Source: Pseudocercospora fijiensis CIRAD86 (lineage: Eukaryota; Ascomycota; Dothideomycetes; Mycosphaerellales; Mycosphaerellaceae). From it: a DNA stretch of 64,000 nucleotides. Shown in pieces: positions 41,883-50,507 of this stretch. The position numbers were made by a program, and so were the translations under genes. Numbering within the stretch: the first letter of the stretch is position 1; each line of letters begins with the position of its first letter. The stretch is from NCBI RefSeq assembly GCF_000340215.1, contig NW_006921539.1, forward strand, positions 3,311,624 to 3,375,623. The letters are read 5' to 3'. The notes below the pieces were generated by a model. The model saw nothing but the letters and a program-made list of their open reading frames with translations. It was not told the origin of the DNA and made no database searches.

Positions 41883-42218
41883 CATGCACACGAGATGTTT
41901 TCAAAGGCACGGCCCATTCGCTTGGCACCCGCCATCGATCTATCTTTCCTTAGTCGTCATTCCGGTCGGTGGACATGAACTGATGAATGCCATGGGCGAC
42001 GTCGTAGTACAGTGCTGAGTCATCAATCCCAGCATTCCTGGCACTCGTGCATGTTCCTGACATGATAGTCTGAGTCTGTGCACCGGCGATGACGTCGAAG
42101 TTGGTGCCCCGCTGCTTCCCGACTTGGAAGCTGGAAAACATCAGCTTTCACTCACCAAATTGCCAGACATCCAACGCAACGTCAAATTTCACATCCCGAT
42201 CCATAACACACAGTCAAA
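41883..42218. other. Intergenic, ACB1 promoter side
   Basis: 336 bases; no gene, RNA or repeat seen. Confidence 0.5.
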
Positions 42219-42621
42219 ATGGTTGCAGAATCACCAGAGTTCAAGAAGGCGGTGGAGGACAGCCGCAAGCTCAAGTCCAAGCCGAACAACGACCAACTGC
42301 TCGAGGTAAGAGCATCAAGAATGGCTAGCAGAAGTGAGGGCTGACATATGCTCTGAAATAGCTCTATGCATACTTCAAGGAGGGCCGAAAGGAAAAGGCG
42401 GAGGAGGCGGGCATGTTTGACCTGAAGGTAACTCGAGAAATCCCATTCCCATCTCACTTCCGTGACTGGGCAGAAGCTGATTTCCGATATCTGTGTAGGG
42501 CAAGGCCAAGTACAAGGCATGGAAAGAGGTCAACGAGAAGAACCTCAGCGCCGAAGACGCACAGAAGCACTACGTTGAGCTGGTGGAGAAGCTGAAGAAT
42601 GAGCTCGGATATGACGGTTAG
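42219..42621 (+). CDS. ACB1: Acyl-CoA-binding protein
   Basis: Three exons: 42219-42305, 42362-42427 and 42499-42621; introns 56 and 71 nt, both phase 0. 91 aa, the normal size. The four-helix fold is seen as FKKAVEDSRKLKSKPNNDQLLELYAYFK, then FDLKGKAKYKAWKEVNEKNLSAEDAQKHYVELV. The Tyr of LYAYFK, the Lys of GKAKYKAW and the Tyr of KHYVELV are the conserved acyl-CoA contacts. It binds long-chain acyl-CoA in the cytosol and supplies it to lipid synthesis; fungal Acb1 is also secreted by an unconventional route. Confidence 0.93.
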
Positions 42622-43311
42622 AGCTGTGCTCTACATGGAGAAGAGTAACGGAGACATGAGAATCATGCAGCAATGACATTTGCATAGCTATACCATATGA
42701 TGATACTGAGATATCAATCTCCTGGCTGAAAGAGCCCACCCAGCATGCGGAGATTCCACACTCATGCTAACGAAGCAGCAATTCCCAGGTCTGTTGCATT
42801 CTAGTCGAGGAAGGAGTGATATGCTACGAGCTTACGCTAGACACAACTTAACTTAATAAGAAGTACCAAAGATACTACTTAGGTGGCCGGCGCCTGCGTG
42901 TACTACCTATTGTGTGCAGAGCTATTCCTATAAACAAGCATTAACTCATCAATTCCTCCTGTCATGGTTGCCCTTCGATTCTCTGCCAAGTGCTGTGCTT
43001 CCTCTAACCAAACATCAATTCCTGACTCAGACACTACGAGATCTCTGAGACCCTGTCCTCCTCAGCGCGACTTTCTTCCACTCCGATGGTGGCAATCCAT
43101 TGAAAGGTCTTACCGTACCTCGCCCGCGATGCATCCTCGAAACCTCCGAAGCAAATGGAGGATGCATCTGCAGCCAATCTCTTGATCAGACATCATAGCC
43201 ACTCCTCCGTGCATCCTCTGCACATGCTCTCGGACTCCTTGTACGCCTTCGAAGAATACTCCCTCATCCGCATTTGCGTCGCAGATGCCACAGCAGATCG
43301 CTTGCCACTGG
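42622..43311. other. Intergenic with an out-of-frame coding tail
   Basis: 42622-43110 shows nothing. From ~43385 down to 43110 the minus strand has a second open frame with coding-like codons that is out of phase with the BTB gene; see that entry. Confidence 0.5.
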
Positions 43312-44014
43312 TTATTTATCTTGACTACGATCGGGTAAGATGGATGGACGACGCGGGGGTAGTAGTTCTTTGAGGTCGCGAATCTTCCAGGTGGCGTCGA
43401 AGACTTTGGGAGCGTTGACGACCTCAAAGATTCCTTTCAGACCCGAAATGGTTGCCGGAGTTTGTAGATATGCCTAAAATAAGTCAGTCACCTACATTCC
43501 GATGAGTTTCAATGATTCCGTGTACCTCGAACTTCTCCATAGCAAGCGCCTTCAGAGCATCCATCGCCATGTGGTGGGCAAGGAAGGACATTCGTGCGTG
43601 TACACACATTCGCAGCTCTGGATCTTCCCATTCATCGTAATCAAATTTCTCCTCGTAATCGCAGGTGTACAGGAAAGAGATCATACGCTCCACGCTGTCC
43701 TCGCCATACATGTCGACATCGAGCGTGATCTCGGGAGGACTTGAGTGCTCTGCTTCTGCCGCTGTATTCGCATCTGCAATCGTTTCTGCCTTCGCCTCTG
43801 CCTTCGCTTTAGCCTCTGCTTCAGCCGTTGCTTTTGCCTCTGCGCAAAGCTTGTCAAGAACGGGCGAGTGTAGACAGCACACAAAGTGATGCGCTCTGTG
43901 CGAATATGAGCCGCAGTGAATTGTGACGTCGGACAGGTCTTCGCGACCGCGCAGAGCAGTGAAGTTGGTCAAGAGCGCAAGCTTCGCATTCTCAAGCGCC
44001 ATAGTATGCGACAA
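43312..44014 (-). CDS. BTB/POZ-domain protein, probably frameshifted near its C-terminus
   Basis: Two exons, 44014-43526 and 43473-43312; 52-nt intron. As spliced it gives 216 aa. A BTB fold is visible: LSDVTIHCGSYSHRAHHFVCCLHSPVL, then VERMISFLYTCDYEE. Between its halves lies a charged insert of Ala-Glu/Ala-Lys repeats (EAKATAEAEAKAKAEAKAE) at ~60-80. BTB domains dimerise or recruit Cul3. In the second exon the phase reads IFEVVNAPKVFDATWKIRDLKELL and stops at 43312, while the +1 frame keeps coding-like codons to 43110 with a finger-like block (CGICDAN..VREHVQRMH). A single-base indel near 43365-43395, or an unseen tiny intron, would join them. Confidence 0.72.
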
Positions 44015-44227
44015 GGTATTGGCTGATACAATGGTTGTTGTAGATCTACATGAGTGTTGGTGTGTCTCGTGTCGAAATGGTCTGTGTGCGAAGTCGTGTT
44101 TGTTTTGAAGTTGATGGGATGAAGCTGACCTCAGATTTCAAGCGTGAAAGCAGAAGCTTGAAACGCTCCCGTTGCCAAGCCAAATTAGTAGTTATAAACA
44201 GACTGAAATTCTATTCCAGCACCTGGA
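44015..44227. promoter_or_regulatory. Upstream region of the BTB gene
   Basis: Non-coding 5' flank; individual sites not resolved. Confidence 0.35.
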
Positions 44228-44431
44228 GGCGATGATAGCTTAGTGGTAGAGCGTCAGATGATTAATGCCTGATGCGACCGTGCCACGGACTCCACCTATC
44301 CTAAGCAGGAGCTTCGAGGCCAGTGATGTAGCGGGAGCGTGCCACGTAATTCCAACCCGTGAACACTTTTTTGCCCCCCAGGCGCTTCCTTTTGCTGGTT
44401 GTGCGTTCGAATCACGGTGGGTTCGAAATCC
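44228..44431 (+). pseudogene. tRNA-like or SINE-like relic
   Basis: An A-box TAGCTTAGTGG (44236-44246) sits in a good D-arm (GCTTAGTGGTAGAGC) and is followed by a TCAG..CTGA stem, as in a tRNA 5' half. The nearest B-box-like words, GTTCGAATC (44405-44413) and a second GGTTCGAAATC at 44420, are ~160 bases away, and no 3' acceptor matches the 5' end. This is too long for a fungal tRNA intron, so it is a broken tRNA gene or a tRNA-derived short element. Confidence 0.45.
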
Positions 44432-45407
44432 ATCAAATCTTTTTGCTTTTTGCGTGCGCACATCCATGGACCCACTTTTCTTCTCGTATCACATTGCTCA
44501 AAGCACATGATGGCCACGACTCCCCGTCTATCAAGTCAGATTTTAGAAGCCGAGAACAATACCGATCTCAGCCCAGCTTGTGAACTCAAGATTTCAGCTT
44601 CTGTCTACAATGGTCACTCGATCGGCCGACATGCCTTGGTCTTCGCCAATGGGTCGTGGACATGTTTGGACCAGCAGGTCTCTATCACAGCGTTAGCCTT
44701 TTCAACTTCAGACTTTTCAGTGTCATTCAGATACCAAAGACGCGCTGAACACCTAGCAAGAGCTTAAAGTGCATTTTCCGAGGTCAGTCATCAGCTTGCG
44801 GAGGATCGCTGGGAATTACCTTCTCAAGCAGCAGATGTACAAAAGTTCGAAAAACAAGATATGCGAACGAGACGTAGCAGCATTTCCTAGTAATGACTGC
44901 GTTTGTCAAAATAAGATTGGCATGAGGTTGACGTGGAAGTCGAAGGAGGAGGAGGAGGCGAGGTGTGGTCGACTTTGAGCCCACGAAAAAAGGCTAGCGC
45001 AGGTTTCTGTGAACTTTGGATCCACAATGGCTGCCAAGAACCATGAACATTGTAGCGATGGGCATTGCATTCGCAGTACAAATGAGCAAGCTCTTTGTCG
45101 ATTTGACGAAATGCAGACAGTTTGAACTTGAAAAGGAAGTCGAGCACAAGTCCAAGGAAATAAATATTTTGGAGCTTTGCTAAGACGCACCAACTTGCAC
45201 CATGAACATCCAAGTTTACCACAAGAAAGGTAGTAGTGATAGTCAGTCTTCCTCTCTTTGTACATCTCATTTCCAACAACTCTTTATACGCGCGCACTTC
45301 TGATCCTTATATTCTCAGTGGCAGCTTCGTATCGTCAAAAAAGCAAGCTCCCTCATGCGCCTAGACGCCACGCTCAGCATGTTCATCTTGCATTCTGGTC
45401 TGCTTGC
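44432..45407. other. Intergenic, no supportable gene
   Basis: An 87-codon + frame from 44507 (MMATTPRLSSQILEAE) and a 136-codon minus frame at 44887-45297 were examined. Neither has domain, signal or splice support. Confidence 0.4.
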
Positions 45408-46296
45408 TCAAAATGCCACGAAATCCCTCGCGAATCGCTTCTCAAATTCTCGGAATAGCTTTGGAGAGATCTCGTCACTGCTGTTGCCCTCGACTTTCCA
45501 AAGGACGCCTCTGCGGTCATAATAGTCGAGTAGTCCACGGCTGTTGTCCTCGAAAGTCTTCAGTCGGTTCCTCCAAGTTTCTGGTTTATCGTCTTCTCGT
45601 TGAATCAATGGTTCTCCGGTCACGTCGTCCTTGCCCTTCACCTTTGGGGCGTTGAACGTCGTGTTGTAGACCCGCCCACTTGCAGGGTGCACCCATCTGT
45701 TGCTCATGCGCTCGGCAATAATTTCCGCTGGAGTATGTAATTGAACCGCGAGATTGACGGGCACCATCTTTTCTAGCTGCGCTGCCTGTGCTTCATTGCG
45801 AGGGAAACCATCAAGGACGAACGATGCGTCCGGATGGTCGCTGTATCGATAGCCAGTGTCAAGATCCAGTGGCAGATTGATCCAATTGTCCGGGGGTAGC
45901 CCATCGTTCGCGGCGGCAGGGTTGAGGTCTGCACTGGCGGAGCTGTAGTTGAGAGTGATGGGCTGGATGCCGTCTGCTGGGATGAGCCAGCCTTTAGTAG
46001 TGAGAGCGTTGCGAATGAGGCGCAGAATCATCGAGTCGGGGACCAATGCGCCTCGGTTCATAAGAGCCTCAGCCTGAATACCTGGTCGATGTCAGTATAT
46101 ATAGTGGAGATTGTGTATCGACATGCGCACCAAGAGGAGTGCGATTCCGAACATTGTCGCGCAATAAATCTCCAGAGCTGATTGCTGATAACTGAGGGAA
46201 TCGCTTCAGCAAGCGTTCAGTTTGTGTGCCTTTGCCGACGCCCGGTGCGCCGATAAGAATGATACGCGCTGCCTTGCGCAGGCTGAAGGTCGTCAT
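45408..46296 (-). CDS. ADK2: Adenylate kinase / GTP:AMP phosphotransferase, mitochondrial type
   Basis: Two exons, 46296-46131 and 46081-45408; the 49-nt intron (GTGCGC donor) interrupts a Gly codon; 279 aa. The P-loop is [10 protein letters not shown] (~17-26), the AMP site [10 protein letters not shown], and NMP-binding [33 protein letters not shown] is the second signature, and the LID region opens [31 protein letters not shown]. The short basic N-terminus ([12 protein letters not shown]) and overall sequence match Adk2/AK3, which phosphorylates AMP with GTP in the matrix. An unusual ~30-residue insert ([26 protein letters not shown]) lies between the NMP and CORE motifs. Confidence 0.9.
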
Positions 46297-47050
46297 TGTG
46301 TACGCGATCGTAATACTGAGAAGACCGTGAGCGTGAAGGCGTGTGCGATAGTGGATGTGTTGTTATCGCTGAGCTTGTGATATCGTTCGGCGAATTGGTG
46401 ATCAAGACTCGTAAGTCTCTCGAGGACTGCGACGACTAGCTTGTATCGTACAGCGCCATGGTGAAGGTCGATTGAGGCAGGCAATAAGGAATAGAAAGGA
46501 GCGAAGGCTGAATGTGCTGCAGACGTTGTTCAACAGTCAGCGGAATAGTCAGGGCGCGCTGAGATGCACGGCGAGTAGCGAAAGCGACGAGATGGAGATG
46601 CGGTCGGCAATGGAACTGGCTTCCGCAATGGATCCATCCCACCTCACTGACGCCGAGGCCTGAGCACGGCCCAGATCCCGTGCTCTCTACAAAGATAGCG
46701 CAGGAGTGATCAGCATGATGAAGACCGTTTTCACGTGGGCGAAGTACATGCATGTGATAGCATTTCATATTCACTTCGCCTGAGATTGCTTACCATTCTC
46801 GTTTGCGGCATCAACCCGTGAAAGACGCTCCTCCGATGCAGCCCGGAAATGCCAAGGCGTCGCTCTCGCCTGCTTCGCTCCGATGCCCGATGTCCGATGC
46901 TCGAACCCTTGCCCCTGACGTGAACAGCAGGACTTCTCTTCAACATCATCACCCTGCGCCTGCGCCTCTACACCACCTGTCCATCTGCGCCTCCTCCACC
47001 CTCTGCTGTGACCACCATATCACAGCATTTACACCGTGCTGCCGGTCAGC
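46297..47050. promoter_or_regulatory. Shared divergent region, adenylate kinase / LETM1
   Basis: About 750 bases with no convincing gene. A 'cgatgcccgatgtccgatgctcg' cluster at ~46878-46902 is a short imperfect repeat. Confidence 0.45.
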
Positions 47051-48730
47051 ATGATCAACTCACGCTATTCGGCGCAACTTGCGCCCCTATTACTTCGTCA
47101 TGGCAGTAGAACAGCTTTTTCTCGAGCTGCAAGACTTCCTCGACACATGCCAGCAGTCGCCATAGTAGTCCCGCGCCATACGATCTCGACCGAACGATCG
47201 CAACATGGAGAGAACCAAGGCCCGCCACCCGGCTTCAACATGGACCAGGCTAAGAAGCCACTTCCAAAGGACGCCGACAAGTCTGCCCCTAAGAATGCTG
47301 CCGACCAGAAGATCAGCATCCCTTCCGCAACGCCCTCAGAGAGCGCACCCACCACTGCGTCAGAACGGCATGCTTTGAATCAACTGGCAGCGCAGACTGC
47401 TGCTGAGAACAAAGACGCAGAGAAGAAGGAAGTGGCCAAGAAGGAGGAAAAGAAGAAGATGACTCTGTGGCAAAAGGTCAAACACGAAGCGCAGCATTAC
47501 TGGGATGGCACGAAGCTGTTGGCGACAGAGGTCAAGATTTCCTCAAAACTTGCGCTGAAGATGGCAGCCGGATATGAGCTCACACGAAGGGAGCACCGCC
47601 AGCTGACCAGAACTGTGCAAGATTTGGGTCGACTTGTGCCATTTTCAGTGTTCGTGATTGTGCCTTTTGCGGAATTGCTGTTACCTGTGGCTTTAAAACT
47701 CTTCCCAAACATGCTCCCTTCTACATATGAAGGGGCCCAGAGCAAAGAAACTAAGGCAATGAGGCTGCGGACATCAAGAAAGGAAGTTTCCAAATTCCTG
47801 CGTCAAACCATGAGGGAGTCTGGTCTTCCCATTTCTGCCGCGACTGCGCAGAAGGAGGAGTTCACCGAGTTTTTCCGCAAGCTGCGTTCGACGGGCGAGG
47901 AACCAACCAAGTCAGACGTCATTAAGGTCTGTAAGCTGTTCAAGGATGACTTGACCTTGGATAACTTGTCAAGACCTCAGCTCGTGGGTATCTGCAGATA
48001 CATGAACCTTGGCACATTTGGCACAGACGCTATGCTTCGATACACGATCCGACACCGCATGCGACAGATCAAGCGCGACGACAAGGCTATCAGCTTTGAG
48101 GGAGTTGATTCGCTCTCTGTCCCTGAGCTGCAGAACGCATGTGCCGCACGTGGACTGCGGACGCATGGCATGAGTCCAGCACGTCTGCGAGATGATCTCA
48201 GGCTTTGGCTGGACCTCCGTCTCAAGTATGGTGTGCCAAGTACTCTACTTGTGTTGAGCAACGCTTTCATGTACGCTCAGGGCAAGGAGAACGAGTTCGA
48301 TGGTCAGCTCTCAGCACTGCAGGCTGTGCTTTCCAGCATTCCTGAGGAGCTCTTCCACGAGATCGAACTTGAGGTCCACACTGCAGAAGGTGCCACCACC
48401 AACAAGCAGAGACTGCAGGTCATCAAGGAGCAGCAAGAGCTCATCCAAGAGGAGAACGAGCAGGCTGAAGAGCAGAAGGCTTCAGGTCGTGAAGAGAAGG
48501 TCAATGACAAGGAAGATATTGACGAGAAGACAGAAGATCAGAAGCACGACGAAGCACTTGCCCAGAGTGATTCGAGGCATCAGGAAATGTTGGAAGCAGA
48601 GCAAGATCTCGAGAGACAGCAGGCAAAGTTTGAGGGCCCAAGTGACAGCAGATTGGAGGAATCCAGTGCTGGCACCAAGGACGGACCATCTCCTACAGCC
48701 GAGAAGGTGGAAACTTCTGAGAAGAAATAG
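47051..48730 (+). CDS. MDM38: LETM1-domain inner-membrane protein (Mdm38/Ylh47)
   Basis: Single exon, 559 aa from ATG 47051. A presequence-like N-terminus (RYSAQLAPLLLRHGSRTAFSRAARLPRH) is followed by a low-complexity Lys/Glu region. The LETM1 core begins TLWQKVKHEAQHYWDGTKLLATEVKIS, then RREHRQLTRTVQDLGRLVPFSVFVIVPFAELLLPVALKLFPNMLPSTY with the single inner-membrane helix and its conserved Pro. The ribosome-binding C-domain follows (LSRPQLVGICRYMNL, SVPELQNACAARGLR). The tail is coiled coil (EEQKASGREEKVNDKEDID). The family supports K+/H+ exchange and mitochondrial ribosome binding. No EF-hands, as usual in fungi. Confidence 0.93.
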   Translation: MINSRYSAQLAPLLLRHGSRTAFSRAARLPRHMPAVAIVVPRHTISTERSQHGENQGPPPGFNMDQAKKPLPKDADKSAPKNAADQKISIPSATPSESAPTTASERHALNQLAAQTAAENKDAEKKEVAKKEEKKKMTLWQKVKHEAQHYWDGTKLLATEVKISSKLALKMAAGYELTRREHRQLTRTVQDLGRLVPFSVFVIVPFAELLLPVALKLFPNMLPSTYEGAQSKETKAMRLRTSRKEVSKFLRQTMRESGLPISAATAQKEEFTEFFRKLRSTGEEPTKSDVIKVCKLFKDDLTLDNLSRPQLVGICRYMNLGTFGTDAMLRYTIRHRMRQIKRDDKAISFEGVDSLSVPELQNACAARGLRTHGMSPARLRDDLRLWLDLRLKYGVPSTLLVLSNAFMYAQGKENEFDGQLSALQAVLSSIPEELFHEIELEVHTAEGATTNKQRLQVIKEQQELIQEENEQAEEQKASGREEKVNDKEDIDEKTEDQKHDEALAQSDSRHQEMLEAEQDLERQQAKFEGPSDSRLEESSAGTKDGPSPTAEKVETSEKK

Positions 48731-49251
48731 ATTGCATCCAGCGACAGCAAGGAGCATGGTCAACGGCATTGCGGGAATGTGGAATATAGAGCATAGACTG
48801 GCACGGGCGTCACGTTTGCTTTTCATTTATTGATACGGCGGCGAAAGGCTGACCTAGAAGGCGAGGCATGGCAAGGACACTGTACCACGGTAAAAAGGAC
48901 GCTACTCAATCAGCGTCATCACAAAGCATCGATTCTGCAGAAGTATGACTTAGAATCAGAACGAAGCCAGCGTTCGTGAGAGCCAAGGCGCAACAGTCTC
49001 GTCAAGTCCGTTTAGAGAGCACAGATGCATCAACTCCGATTCCTGCTGGCCGCTACTGGCTACCTGCAGAATCTCATCCAAAGACTGGCCAATTCATCAG
49101 CTAACGCCAACTAACGCCATGGCTGACAGCGTATTACGCAGCAATCACCAGCGTCGCAAATTCAAGTATAAAGTCGCGTCCATAGTTCTGGCATGCTTTC
49201 CTTCAAGAATTCATCTGCTGCTCACCACCAAGACCAACAACACAGTCCAGC
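48731..49251. other. Intergenic, no gene seen
   Basis: 520 bases between LETM1 and the SDR, both on +. 'ctaacgccaactaacgccat' at ~49100 is a short direct repeat. Nothing else recognised. Confidence 0.5.
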
Positions 49252-50267
49252 ATGCCACCGCCAAAGGGAGTATGGAACCCCATTGAGGGCCCAGGTCTGT
49301 CTTCACGCATTCTGGTGCACAAATTAAATCCTAATACTACGCAGCCGACTATACCATGACCAAAATCGTCCACAACGATACCTATCCTGAGATCGATCCT
49401 ACAAAATCGGACTACACTGGCAAATCAGTCTTCATCAGCGGAGCAAGTCGAGGTATCGGTCGTGCAATCGCGGTCTCCTACGCCAGAGCTGGAGCATCAC
49501 AAATCGCCATCTCAGCACGAGGCGACCTCTCAACAACAGAGTCCGAGATCAAAGCCGCAGCCAAAGCCGCGGGACGAAAGGAGCCAAAAGTCCTACAGGT
49601 CAAAATCGACATAGCCGACGAGAACTCCGTTAACGAAGGAGTCAAGAAGATTGAGATAGAATTCGAGAAAGTCGATGTTGTGATCAACAATGCGGGCGTC
49701 ATCCACATGGAGAAAGAATCCAAACTTCACCAACAAGATTCTGGGAGATGGTTGCAACAGAGTAAGACCTCTTGTCCCTTTCATCTCCCACACTACTGAC
49801 ATGTCAATCCAGTGCAAATCAACATCTTCGGCACCTACCTCCTAACCCACGCCATCCTACCCCTCGTCCTGAAATCCTCCCTCAAAACCCTCATTTCCAT
49901 CTCCTCCGTCGGAGCAACCTGTATCACTCCCGGTCTCTCCGCCTACCAAATCTCAAAAATGGCCATGACGCGCCTCCAAGAATTTCTTGCGGTGGAATAC
50001 GCCGATGAAGGACTCGTGGCGTTTTCCGTACATCCTGGAAACGTGCTTACAGATATGGCAGGAGAGATGGATGAGGATTTGAGAAAGGTTTTTACGGAGA
50101 GTCGAGAGGTTTATGCGGATACTTTGGTCAAGTTGAGTAAGGTGAGGAGGGAGTGGTTGAGTGGGAGGTATGTGAATATTACTTGGGATATGGCTGAGTT
50201 TCTTTCTGAGGAGAAGAGGCGGGAGGTTTTGGAGGGGGATTTGTTGAAGTTGAAGATGGCTGTTTGA
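49252..50267 (+). CDS. Short-chain dehydrogenase/reductase
   Basis: Three exons: 49252-49294, 49345-49761 and 49813-50267; introns 50 and 51 nt; 304 aa. Classical SDR fold: the Rossmann glycine motif SGASRGIGRAIAVSYARAGA, the adenine-pocket Asp in KIDIADENS, VINNAG, and the catalytic Ser in ISISSVGA with Tyr-x3-Lys in SAYQISKMAM, followed by VHPGNVLTDM. The motif Arg in place of an early acidic residue (SARGDLS) hints at NADP(H). The substrate is unknown and no pathway partner is adjacent. Coding-strand composition changes sharply around 50000 from C-rich to G/T-rich. Confidence 0.9.
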
Positions 50268-50507
50268 GGAATTAGGAAGGAACTATTCGGAATTGATCGA
50301 ATTGACAGAGCTTATGCCCCTGGGCCCGTGTGGACAGGAAACCGGAGTGGATGAGGGAGTTTCGGATTGAGGGGGCGGTGCAGATGGATGCGAGGTATGA
50401 GGTTGTGGGGAATAGGGAGAGGGCGGAGGAAATGAGTAGAGAGACGGGGATGAGGGAGGGAGTGTAGGTAGCATCCATTCGTTGCATCTATCCGTTGTTT
50501 GGAATTT

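Noticed and set aside
49690..49765. Suspected frameshift in the SDR, because another frame reads FWEMVATE before the last intron
   Set aside because: The annotated frame closes exactly across both introns and places Trp at the expected distance from the QINIFG motif.
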